Source: Iris pallida
Taxonomy: Eukaryota > Streptophyta > Magnoliopsida > Asparagales > Iridaceae
Reading direction: 5' to 3'
Assembly (NCBI GenBank): GCA_029216955.1
Contig: JANAVB010009598.1
Location: forward strand, 26,614,720 to 26,678,719
Length of the DNA stretch: 64,000 nucleotides
The notes under the pieces were generated by a model. That model saw only the letters and a program-made list of their open reading frames with translations, made no database searches and was not told the origin of the DNA. The position numbers and the translations under genes are program-made. Below, in pieces: positions 1 through 10,362 of this stretch; within the stretch, counting starts at the first letter, position 1, and each line of letters begins with the position of its first letter.

Positions 1-1
1 C

Positions 2-2467
2 AAATGCGTCAAAGGACGCAGAAGCTCTCTTAAGATTCATCGCATCCGCGATGATAATGGCCATCTTCTCGACGATCAGGAGAATATTCGGACGGCCGCC
101 ACAAACTATTTCTCCAACATGTTCGCTAAAGAGGCCGTGATTAAAGATGACGAATTTCTGGCCGAGATCCCCTCCCTGATTTCTGACATGGATAACGAAA
201 GCATCCGCGCTCCCCCCTCGGTTGACGAGATTAAAACTGCGGTGTGGTCCATTAATGCCAACAGCGCCCCGGGTCCGGACGGATTCAACGGGGTTTTCTT
301 CCGCTCTTGCTGGGACATCATTCGATCCGATCTTGGGGAGGCCACAACCGCATTCTTTCAAGGTGCCACTTATCCGAAATCTATATCCTCCGCTCACATC
401 ATCCTCATTCCCAAGAAAGACAATCCGGACACCTTTAAAGACTTCAGACCTATCAGCCTCTGCTCTTTCACCAACAAAATTATCTCTAAAATCATCGCTT
501 CCAGAATGTCGGGCATACTTCCCAGAATCATATCCGAAGAGCAAAGTGGCTTCGTCAAAGGTCGCAATATCACCGATAATATCCTTCTGGCCCAAGAGAT
601 GATCACGTGCATGAAATTCCCGTCCAGGGGAGGGAACGTTGCCATCAAACTGGACATGGAAAAAGCTTACGACCGCCTTGATTGGCAGTTCATGATCTGG
701 GTGTTCAGAGCCTTTGGTTTTTCGGAACCGGTGATTGACATCTTCTTTAGATCCATCAACAACTCTTGGTTTTCCACTGTCATAAACGGCCAGCCTCAGG
801 GTTTCTTCAAAGCTACTCGGGAAGTCAGGCAGGGTGACCCCCTCTCCTCCACCATTTTCATCATCACTGCTGAAGCCCTGAGCAGAAACCTCAAAATCAT
901 GCCGCGATCTCCTGGGTTCCAACACTTTCACACAACGACCGGTTGCCCTCTCATAACTCATCTGGCGTACGCGGACGACATCCTCATTTTCTCCGCTGGT
1001 ACTATTGGAGCCATTGAGGTGGTTACTAGAACTCTGGCTAAATATACTCGTTGCTCTGGGCAGAAAATCAATAACAGCAAGAGCGTGATCTACACTCATC
1101 ACAAAGCCGACAGAACCCACTCGGCTGTGCTGTCCTTCATGACCTCCTTCTCCACAGCTTACCCTCCTTTTCTATACTTGGGCTGCCCATTGGTGTACGG
1201 CAGAGAGAACGCTGGGATTTTCGAACACATGGTGGGCAAGATTCGCCAGAAAATTGCGGGCTGGCACAACGCCTCCCTTTCTCCCGGGGGGAAGTTAATT
1301 CTCATTAAGCACTTTTTATCCTCCATCCCCATATACACCCTGGCGGTGTGCTCGCCTTCCATCAAAGTGCTTCATTCTATTGAATCCATCCTCGCCAATT
1401 TCTTTTGGGGACATATCGAGGGTAAGAACAAACATCACTGGGCCAGTTGGGCTACCATGGCCAAGTCTACTGAAGAGGGAGGTCTGGGATTCTGCAGGCT
1501 GGCCCACGTGGTTGACGCTCTCTCGGCTAAATTATGGTAGAAAATTCGATCTGAAACCTCGATCTGGACCAGATTCATGAGAGCCAGATACTCCAGATTC
1601 TGTCACTTAACTGAGGCATCTGCCAATTGCAGATCCTCGGTATCGTGGCGGCGCATCCTTCGTGGCCGCATCCTTGCGGAACCACTCTTACGTCTTAACC
1701 TTGGGGATGGTCGCTCGCAGGCCTACAAGGAACGCTGGTTGGGGGACGAAATCCTCAGGTCCAACGCGTTTACTCTGCCGTCGTACGAGATTCGGGATTT
1801 ATGGGATGCTGACGCGCCAGGGTGGAACTGGAATAGGGTCCGCGACTGGCTAGGCCCGGCGGTCGCGGCGAGTTTGGGAGCTTCTAATCTGTCGATCAAT
1901 GAAGCTCGGGATATGCTCAGATGGTCCCCCAACCAGAGTGGCGTCTTCACCCTTGCGTCGGCCAGGGGCATCTTCAGAGACATACATGTCACGACTTCCC
2001 CTTCTGCCAAGTTTTGGCGCACGTGTATTCCGGCAAAATGGTCCATTCTCCTCTGGCGGGACGCACGTCGAAAACTCCCCACGGATGATGCTGTACAATC
2101 CTTCGGATATAGTCTGGCCTCCAGATGCCACTGCTGTGCTGATCACCAACCTGAATCCGTCGAGCACGTGCTACTTTCTGGGGAGTCGACCTCTCACATT
2201 TGGACTCACCTCCACCACAGGTGCAATAGGGTCCCCTCAACCGGGGGCATCAACGATCTGTTGGCCAGCTGGAACTCGTCCCACGGGCACCAGATCGTCG
2301 CAAAAGCCTCATTTTGTGTTTTATGGAAGAACAGGAACAAACACAGATTCGAGGACCGCCAATTCCTGTCGCCTCGATTGCTCAGTGAAGTGATTAGGCA
2401 AATCTGCAAAAGAAAGAGGTGTTGCACTCACACCTCGAATCAGTTTTGGAACGATCTAGTCGGCTGA
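2..2467 (+). pseudogene. LINE ORF2 polyprotein C-terminal half: RT and zf-RVT, one nonsense codon
   Basis: Open from base 2, so the true start is upstream of the window. The protein would nick target DNA and copy the LINE RNA by target-primed reverse transcription. RT landmarks in order: GPDGFNGVFFR, RPISLCSFTNKIISKI, EEQSGFVKGRNITDN, KLDMEKAYDRLDW (first catalytic Asp), VRQGDPLSSTIF and YADDILIF (catalytic pair at 968-979). All catalytic Asp are kept. A single in-frame TAG at 1538-1540, where relatives usually have Trp, splits the frame; reading continues in the same frame to the stop at 2465-2467. The second part has the zf-RVT region: FWRTCIPAKWSILLWRDARR followed by a Cys/His-rich stretch around 2125-2215. 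Only this one lesion is visible, so the copy is fairly young. The endonuclease part is outside the window. Confidence 0.92.
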
Positions 2468-2639
2468 CTGGGACTGGGGCGAGTTCTCGTCTTGATCTCG
2501 CTCTTTCCGCCTAACCTTCTGATGCTCGGTCCTAGAACCGTTTTGTGGGCAATACTTCGTGTTTTCCTCTTTGTTTTGGGTCGGTCTTCGCGCTAGGCGC
2601 GCTTACTTGTATAGGCTTCGGCTGTTTGCGCCTTCATTC

Positions 2640-2666
2640 AATAAAGTTTTTGTTTTCCAAAAAAAG

Positions 2667-2670
<4 letters not shown>
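2640..2670 (+). terminator. LINE poly(A) signal and A-rich tail
   Basis: AATAAA at 2640-2645, then T-rich sequence and a short A-rich tail (2659-2670) broken by one G. This marks the 3' end of the LINE transcript. A (TA)n array starts at 2671. Confidence 0.8.

Positions 2671-2716
<46 letters not shown>
2671..2716. repeat. (TA)n microsatellite after the LINE tail
   Basis: Nearly pure TA dinucleotide repeat directly after the LINE tail and directly before the SINE-like unit. Confidence 0.95.
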
Positions 2717-2717
<1 letters not shown>

Positions 2718-2825
2718 CAAATGACCTCTAGCCTAAGTGGTTAAGAGAGTTGCATGCGGCCCGAGTGGTCAGGAGATCGATTTCCGGTGGGAGCGACCGG
2801 AAGCGTTCGCCACATTTACCTCTTT

Positions 2826-2828
<3 letters not shown>
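2717..2828 (+). mobile_element. tRNA-derived SINE-like unit
   Basis: A roughly 110-base non-AT island between two TA arrays. TAGCCTAAGTGG at 2729-2740 fits the RNA polymerase III A-box consensus TRGYNNARNNGG. A B-box-like GATCGATTTCC lies at 2775-2785, starting 46 bases after the A box, which is tRNA-like spacing. The sequence does not fold as an intact tRNA that I can see, and the B box has one mismatch. The GC-rich body after the B box (to about 2812) and an AT-rich end fit a SINE. Alternative: a chance tRNA-like remnant. Confidence 0.6.
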
Positions 2829-3020
<192 letters not shown>

Positions 3021-3203
3021 CTAATACATTGCCTAAAAACCTAAACCTGAGAAGTAAGGATAAATAAAAACTGTATGATATTTCCAAAATAATCATTAAC
3101 TTGGTAAAATAGTAATTATTATATATAACAATTATTTACTTGTAGAAAATAGTAATTAATAGACCATTAATGTAATACGAAGTATATACACAAATATATA
3201 TAT

Positions 3204-3604
3204 GTACATAGACCTTTTTGGAAGCACTACATGACTACATGGGCTTAGGTTGGGTTTGGGTCAAGTTTGACTAGTTCAGCACAATCAGGTATCCTAACAA
3301 GTCAATAATCTATTTAATAAATAATTAAATCATTTATAGGGTTAAGTCACAACTTTGACTGATTTTCCTAATTAGAACGTACATATGGCTCGACCTTCCC
3401 TATTATGGCTAATATACTAGTCAAAGCACACAACTACACTAGCCGTGCCAAAATTTCTAGTCATCTTGTACTCCAAATCTTAACCATGACTAAAACCTTC
3501 TATCATAATAACTATTCAATTAACATATTTATAAAATTACAAAAATTACTATTTAAGTCAAATAAATAAATAAAATATTTTAAAATTTTGGGGAGAGGGG
3601 TTAC
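3204..3604 (-). mobile_element. LTR remnant, related to the solo LTR at 51284-54083
   Basis: About 400 bases align, with gaps and many changes, to 53690-54083. Shared stretches include CATGACTACATGGGCTT, GTTTGACTAGTT, a CTAGTCAA block and the terminal AAAATATTTTA/AAATTT run before a G-rich end. Read on the minus strand this is the 5' end of an LTR; its first bases are CGTAACCCC where the relative has TGTAGCTCCCC, so the TG terminus has decayed. It abuts gag-coding sequence exactly at 3604/3605, so it was inserted into a Tat gag gene. The far end of the LTR is not recognisable past the TA arrays. Confidence 0.7.
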
Positions 3605-3975
3605 GGTATTCCAGACCCCGTGCGAATAGACTCTTGCCGCAAGAACATGATGCTAGTAGTCTAACTCTCTATGGATTCTACTCAGTATACAGACTGGACC
3701 GCGCTCATTATCGGTGTCGAAAGCGCCAAAATAAAGGCCCGAGATTTTCGTCTCCTGGGTGTTAGCTTCCATGCGTTCGATGACAAAGGGAAACGCCCCT
3801 CCAATAGCAATAATAGTGGGCGTAAATCCAAGAAAAAACAAGCATTGACTGTCAATACCTCCAAGGGTGCATCAGCCCCTGCTCAGAAGCCACCAACTGC
3901 ACCACGGCAGAAGGAGGTCTACTCCTTCAATGATGAAGACACCTTGCAGCTCTTCGAAGTGCTTATGTATGATGT
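3605..3975 (+). pseudogene. Tat-type gag C-terminal fragment
   Basis: Reading starts at the LTR junction with GIPDPVRIDSCRKNM, matching GMPDSALIDTCKMNL in the gag of the 54-56 kb Tat element. It continues with TQYTDWTALIIGVESAK against SQFTDWASFIIAAVSAK, and ends with QKEVYSFNDEDTLQLFEVL against KKEYSFDDSDIPGIF. One stop (TAA) lies just before the ATG at 3671. The piece is flanked by two LTRs of different families in reverse orientation, so this is a second, much more broken Tat element on the plus strand. No zinc knuckle is present, as in the relative. Confidence 0.8.
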
Positions 3976-6277
3976 TGTAACGCCCCAGTCCCAAAATACG
4001 TAGGACTAGGAACGTAGACATGCCAGCCGTATAATAATATACGTAAGCTGTAAATGCAATAAAACTACAGCTACTAATCTCATCCATAAAATGAAAGAAA
4101 TAAAGATATCATACAAGGAATGGTCTTAATACAATATGTTGGGTGGAGACACATCCACTACCAACCAAATAAAAGAAAAGAAGTACATGATATATAAAAG
4201 ATTTTGACGAAGGTAGCAAGATAGATCCAAGACACATCATCTTCGAATAAATGGAGAAGACCACGACCTCGGCTAGAATACCTGCGGAAGACATGAACAC
4301 ACACCTGGGGAGATAACCAGGTCCTCAGAGGGACGTAACAAGATACACAATATCATGTCATATAAACTGAATATAACTGCTCAATAATAGTAAGTAAGAT
4401 CGAATCATAACATGGTCCAATACCTCACCATTTGAATTAGTGTACCATCCCCCCAACCAAACAAGGACGGGAGATGGCACACTAATCCACGGTGAAATAT
4501 CTTTCCAAGTCACGAATCTAATATGGTATCCGGACCCCAACTAGGTTCAATACCTTTTCATCGGAGTAGTAAGCCACACCTACAATCAAACAAGGACAAG
4601 ATGTGGCAAACTAATTCACGACAAGTTATTGTTCCAAGCCACGGTCAGATACAAGTACTCAACCCATACCCGTACCTAACGGATAAGGATGCCTAACCAA
4701 TCTAAGTGAATGCAGTTTTAAGAACATCCTTCAACGCATGGGCCCTGGCTAAAATGAGATCGACATGGTCCCCCCTTGGGGCACTAGAGGCCCAATCAAT
4801 AAGAGCATAACATTTCGCAGAACGCCAGTGGCCGTCAGTAATCATGGGTAATCTCACTCGCATCTCCGGCGGAGCTCACGGGTTACAAAAGGGAAATTGT
4901 ATAATAGCCCATACGCTAAGGTATTGTCCTCCCCGCCCAATGCCTACTATGTTGTATCCATAGCACAAAACCTTTATTAACCGCTAAGTCAAACTAAACA
5001 TACAACCTCTATTAGCGGTTATTCCTATCGTACGGCCTACACGTACCGGTGGCCAGCCAGTCACGTACGTCCGAGTTCTACATGCGACTCGCAACTCCGT
5101 GATAAAAAATGTGTCAAGGCCTATGAATACAACACACAAGGGTGGTCCCTTAACTCTAAGTTCATTGTATTAGAAAATAGTACATAGCAGGAAATAGAAC
5201 TAAACAGTAAAATTATTATCTACTTATGCCATGTATCACAGTTTATTTTACAAAAAATAAATAATGCATGAAATATGAGCTAAAGTAAAATAGACAGCTA
5301 ATGGCAAGGTATCTTGCCTGGTAGTGACTTCTGGCGTGGTGCAATGCTCATGGTGGCATAATATATGGCTTCGGTGATACACTATGCAAGGCGGCCTCCG
5401 ATGGTGACACGGACTGTTCCATCGGGTCCAAAATAATCAATTTAGCTAGGGTCGATAGTAGGATGTACAGAATTTGGTGAGAGGATAGGGAAAAAGGATT
5501 TAGTCACGGACAGGAGAAATAATAGAAGAAATTTGGACAATTAATATATATAAGTTTAGAAAACTATACTAATACGGAAAATATATTTGTGAGTTTAAAA
5601 TAGGTTTAGATAACCCTAAAAATATAAAAACCAGCTTAAGACAAAAATTTAATTTGTGTCAAAATATAATTTGTAGGTCCAGAGCTATAGATGAGACATC
5701 ATAAAATAATACTAATATATTTTCATTTAATTAAAACAATACTAGAAATATACTTGAATCTAGAAATAAATTATCTAGGACTGACTCCAATATAATTTAT
5801 TTTTATTTATTCCTTATGAATAAGTATTTGAAAAAATTTCTTTCTTTTTATTATATATATAAAAATAACAAATTTATTAAATATTTAATGAAAAAATGCT
5901 ACTTTTTTGAAAAATTATATGGAAACCAGTGACATAAAAAATAATAAGTACTAAAGTACATGCATTGTTTCCTTAGTGTTTAAAATAATCATAGTAATAA
6001 AAAAATTAATAATAATACTACTACTAATATAGTATTATATAAAACAATACTTATTATCAGGGAAAGAAGGAAAAGTAAAACAAACAAATAGAAAAAAAAC
6101 AACAACACAATCAGCAAAGCAAACAAAGAAATAAAAAAAGTAATAAAAAATAAAATAAAATGCAGCAATCATTGACTGCCGCTCTCCATTAACTCTAAGA
6201 GAGAGAGAGAGATTGCTATTAGAATTGAGAAAGAAAGGAAGAAGAATCAAAAGGAAGAAAAAGAAAAGTGAGCGGAA

Positions 6278-6309
<32 letters not shown>

Positions 6310-8227
6310 CGAAAGGAGGTCGGGAGATTGTGAGAGGAATGGAGAAGCGCACGGCCACAGTTGGCGAGTCTGCCGCGACGAGGAAGGCGTGCTGGTTGGA
6401 CGCCGACCGAAGAGAGACGGGGAGGCGCTCAACCGGATCTCGGTGGCGGTTCCAGTACGGAGGCGGTGGCGGGGGTTATGAGTCGCCGCGGTGTTGGCCG
6501 CGGTGGTGGTTCTGTGGGTTTGTGCTGGTTTTAGGGGGGGCACCAGAGGTGGAGACCGGTGATAGCCGGGCGTGGGTCCAATTTGGTAGCCAGGGAATGA
6601 CCTAGTAGAGGTGGCGGTTGGCTTGTGTGGTATGTGGTGGGTGGCCGTGGTGGTGGCGTGGTGGTGGTAGGCGTGTTTGTAGGAGTCGATGGGTTTGCTG
6701 TGGTCGGGAGGCGGCCAGAGACGTGTGGCAGCTACTGGACGGGTTTGGGCTTGGTGGCGTACTGCAGTAGTAGTCGAGTTATGGTGATGAGGCGGTGCTC
6801 CGTGCGAGGAGAGGCCTGCCGACAAAAACTGAGGACTTACGGTCTGTACTGCAGTGGACTTCCACATGTGCAGGATTGGTCCCGTGGTTCAGCGCTGGCG
6901 GCGGAGGCGCTCGCGAGCCAGGGTGGAGGAGGTAAGTCATGATGTTTTTAGTATTTGTTATTGGTGGTGGTGTTGATGGGATTTTGGCGGTGGCTGATGG
7001 CGATGGTGGTTTTGGTGACGGTGGTATTGCCGGGCGCCTAGGGTCTTGGCAATGATATGGGTGGCTCTGCTATGTGGCAGTGTTGGGTTTTGGGGACGAG
7101 GTGGCACCGGGCGCAGTTGCGCCGGTGATGGTGGTCCGGGTGGTGGTTGTGGGGTTACAGTGGTAGAGGTGATGTAGGAGGTGGTGTTGGGTCTTGGATA
7201 GGACTAGTGGCTGGGTCTGAGTTGTTAGCAGCGGGGTGAGCGAAGATGGCAGCGACAGAACATGGGCACAATTTTAGAGTCTTTAGGAGTTGTGTCGAGA
7301 TGTGTTCGACACAACAGAGGAGGGTCGAGAGATGTGTCCTACGAGACATGGGACGGGTCAGCGTCTGGGGTTGTCGGACGCGGAGAAATTAATGTACTTG
7401 TACAAGAGGATAAATAGTGGATGGGGGTAGGGGACACAGACACGATGCACAAACTTAGGTTGTGGAATTTGGAGTTGGAATTTTATGGAAAAGAGTGAAG
7501 GAGCCTCTCCTTATATAGGAGGTGGTGCTCCTAGTTGGATAAGGATTGGATTTGTTTAAATTCCCGTTAGATAATATCCACCTCTAATTTAAGTCAATTC
7601 AATAATTTCAAATCCAAATCCAAATCCAAATCAATTTAAATATAATTACATTCCATCTTTTAGTTCATATTCATATAAGATAAATCAAATTTCAAATATA
7701 GATATTAATTAAACTATTTAAATCAATCCATAAAATCAAATCGAGATTTAAATTACCACAATAATTTCAAAATATATTTTCTAAAAATACTAATAATAAT
7801 AATTTCGAAAATCACCATAATTATTTAAACATCAATATGGAATAACTTCAAAAATATCTTTTTAATAAATTGAGATAAAATTTTTGAAAGTTAAAATATT
7901 AAATTCATGCAATCGCATGCAAATAGAATATTATTTTATAATTACAAATTATACTAGTATCACGAAATAAGATATCTTTTTAGAAATAAATGCGAGTTTA
8001 GCAAATCTAGGACGACGCACCAAAACATTTACTTATACTATTTTGAAACATTATATCTATTTTCAATATTTATCACAAAACAATAATTAAATATTTAGTA
8101 TATAAATAAGCAAATATTTTTTATCTATACAGTCGCACTCCACGTACGAATACGAAAAGAAAAAAATAAATAAATCGATGCCATAACAAATAAATAAAAA
8201 AAATAAAAAAAATTTAGGGGGTTTACA
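3976..8227 (-). repeat. LARD1 copy 1, 3' LTR (4.25 kb)
   Basis: Minus-strand LTR running TGTAAACCCCC (at 8227) to GGGGCGTTACA (at 3976). The part near 3976-5340 matches 37980-39362 and 43090-44493 in reverse complement, including the block with the conserved CCTCAGAGGGACGTAACAAG and two ACAAGGAC-containing repeats (about 4445-4620). Towards its 5' end the sequence differs from copy 2: it has a CT/AG microsatellite (6198-6310 on the plus strand) and a GC-rich tract (about 6330-7300). It is therefore a different subfamily. Open frames in the GC-rich tract are low in complexity and I do not call them genes. Confidence 0.88.
7510..7517 (-). promoter_or_regulatory. TATA box in LARD1 copy 1 LTR
   Basis: TATATAAG read on the minus strand, inside a CCTCCTATATAAGGAGAGGCT context shared with copy 2 at 36294 and 41418. 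Conservation of this block among otherwise diverged LTRs supports it as the LTR promoter. Confidence 0.7.
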
Positions 8228-9514
8228 TCCTACCCAACTTACAAAAATTTTGTCCTCGAAATTAAGAATAAGTCGGGGGTTGAAAATGTACCAGGGTATA
8301 CCGACAAGGCAACACAATCAAATCATTTGGACGGGGTAAGGAAACAACGTTCAACACAAATATGCTTTAGTGAATCGTGATTTCGATAATGACGAAAATA
8401 AATCATGAATATGGTATGGATGAGGGTCGCTAGTCAAGGCAATAAAATCATGATAATACGAAGGGAGTAGATTAAGAGAATAACTTAGGGGCTTGGGAGA
8501 GATGGTTCTTCAGAGAAGGTGCATGGTGAATATCTAGGTTGAGGGCACGAATGAAAGGATGATTGGAATCATTTTCAAGTTTCATAGAAGGTTGCGATAA
8601 TAGTTATGGAATCAACGAGTGGTTCAAGCGAGGATATAGTCACATTGGTTGGTCCATGGGTAACTATCTTGGCAATAGATGGTGGGATAACTAAAGGTGA
8701 TACTTTGGGTTTATCTATTAAGTACGAGTCTTCGTCTAAATAAGTAAAAGACGAAAAAACCAATATGAGTCCAAAGAAGTTGTTTTTGAATACCAATATG
8801 TGGTTCAAAGGCGAGTGAGTAATTCAAAAAGAATTGCCAAGGCTGTCGCGGATAGGACTCTAGAGGGCAAGTTTAACTATATCTCCATCCACATAGAACA
8901 AAAAGCGAACCAAAGTACACTCGGTTGATCAGACCATCATGTACCGGTTCTGACTAGACAATATGTTAGTGAGCGCGTGCTTAATAGCATATGTCATGAA
9001 CAAACTCGATAAATGGATGAGTTTTCAAAACTAGATTATAGTAGCAACATTAGTCAAGGTGGTAAAAACATAGGCACGTGAGATTAAGATTGAAAGAAAG
9101 TAGAATTTGTTCAAACTATTTAAGAATCTAAGTCTTTGTTGGTACCTATACAGTTGTCCTACTGCCTACTTGTCTAAGACTTGGTTATGGCCATAAGGAA
9201 GGTTAGGTCATAAGGTATTATACCCAACTTACAAGAGTTGAACTAATGATGTGATGGGACAAAGAGTCATGTCTACCTAGTATGGGTATCTTCCTAACCA
9301 ATATCAAGCACGAAAGAAGGATAAGAGTTTATGGTAGAGGGGATCAAGTAAGATGCTAATCATAGAGTCAAGCGAGAGTTTCAAAATCAGAATCAAGGAT
9401 GGAGGTCAAGTATGTGGATGAGATCCTAAACTCTAATCCTATTACGCAGGCTAGCTTGGTACGGTAATGTAACCAAACAATTTATCTTGACCTGCATGGG
9501 CCACCATAAAAACA
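8228..9514 (-). other. LARD1 copy 1 internal region, non-coding
   Basis: Matches 39363-40656 in reverse complement with many changes. It begins at 8228 with a polypurine tract (minus: TTTCGAGGACAAAATTTTG, then AAGTTGGGTAGGA). It ends next to the LTR remnant with the leader motif GGCCCATGCAGGTC (minus, about 9489-9502). No gag or pol homology is visible on either strand; the short open frames share no coding similarity with copy 2. Confidence 0.8.
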
Positions 9515-9525
9515 TGTAACGCTCC

Positions 9526-10362
9526 AACATAAATCCTCCACACTTCAAGGGCACTGAAGACGTCATCGGGATCACCAATTGGCTGGTTAAGACAGAAAAT
9601 CTCCTGAAGGCTTCAGAGTTATCCGCAGATCTATGGATGACAGCAGTAAAGTTATAGCTGGAAAGAAATGCTTATGATTGGTGGGCCGAAGATGAAAGAC
9701 GGCTAGGAGTTGATCAGACATGGGAGGAATTCAAAAGATTGTTCAATAAGAAGTTTTTCTCCGATACTGCCAAGGATGCTCTATATGACCAGTTTCTACA
9801 CTTGGAGCAGGAGAATATGACAGTTGATGAGTACGACGCCGAGTTTAGTCGACTGAGTCATTTTTCATTAGGGTTGGTTACGACAGAGCTGGAGAAAGCC
9901 AAAAGATTTCATAGAGGCTTGAGTATAGAGTTATAGAGGAGGGCCAATAAGACGAGTTCCATCGACTATGGGATCAGCTAAGACCACTACATAAGGGCCA
10001 GTGAGACGTCCTCCCACACATAAGCATCAGTAGAGGACCGGGCCATACCAGACATAGGAGAAGGCCACTTGCCATTACTGTGGCAAAGTTGGACATATTC
10101 ATAGAGATTGTAGATGCCGGCTGGGACACTGTTTAGCTTGTGGATTGAACCAGCACCAGACCAGAGATTGCCTATTTTATAAGAACGCTCCACAAAATCA
10201 ACAGCAGAGGCCAGCGATTGCGGGACCAGGAGCACCACGACCACTTTTACCTCCTCAGGCAGCCCATTTCAGCAGGCTAAGGCACAGACGAGAAATCAGA
10301 GAATTGGAAAGGCTTTTGCACTGGCTGCAGAGGAGGCAAAACCGGAGGTGGACGTCATAGCA
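9526..10362 (+). pseudogene. Element A gag (capsid and nucleocapsid), 5'-truncated
   Basis: Starts abruptly at NPPHFKGTEDV. The Retrotrans_gag core follows: ITNWLVKTENLLKASELS, RNAYDWWAEDERR, TWEEFKRLFNKKFF, LHLEQENMTVDEYDAEFSRL and LEKAKRFHRGL, to about 9936. Two CCHC zinc knuckles lie at 10070-10171: CHYCGKVGHIHRDC and CLACGLNQHQTRDC, both with the full C-X2-C-X4-H-X4-C spacing. The product packages the element RNA in virus-like particles. Stops occur after AVKL, after LSIEL and in the linker, plus frame changes. The last codons run into the LARD2 target site (TAGCA); the frame resumes at 19413 in the protease. Confidence 0.85.
10358..10362 (+). repeat. Target-site duplication of LARD2, left (TAGCA)
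   Basis: TAGCA directly before the LTR start; the same five bases follow the right LTR at 19413-19417. Host gag/protease sequence reads through once the element and one copy are set aside. Confidence 0.93.

Larger units (their letters stand above)
1..2670 (+). mobile_element. L1-type LINE (non-LTR retrotransposon), 3' part
   Basis: The 3' half of a LINE that enters from beyond the left edge. It contains the reverse transcriptase and C-terminal zinc-finger part of ORF2, a roughly 200-base 3' UTR, an AATAAA signal and a short A-rich tail. The 5' UTR, ORF1 and endonuclease domain would lie left of the window and are not seen. The body is GC-richer than the LTR elements to its right. The (TA)n array that follows directly could have grown from the tail or been the insertion target. 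No target-site duplication can be checked because the left end is missing. Confidence 0.93.
3976..9525 (-). mobile_element. LARD1 copy 1: non-autonomous LTR element, 5' LTR lost
   Basis: Minus-oriented element of the same family as 35531-44493. It keeps a complete 3' LTR (3976-8227), a polypurine tract, a non-coding internal region (8228-9514) and only 11 bases of the 5' LTR terminus (TGTAACGCTCC, 9515-9525). The bases on the two sides (GATGT at 3971-3975; AACAT at 9526-9530) do not match, and the flanks are unrelated gag genes, Tat on the left and Tekay on the right. So the element lost its 5' LTR in a deletion or an unequal exchange that also removed the 5' part of element A. Confidence 0.85.

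Noticed and set aside
2729..2785. Functional tRNA gene
   Set aside because: A and B boxes are present but the B box is imperfect and no acceptor stem or anticodon arm can be paired; a SINE fits better.
6213..6942. Open frames on both strands in a GC-rich tract
   Set aside because: Within a LARD1 LTR, low complexity (GGT/GGC and AGAG runs), no match in copy 2.
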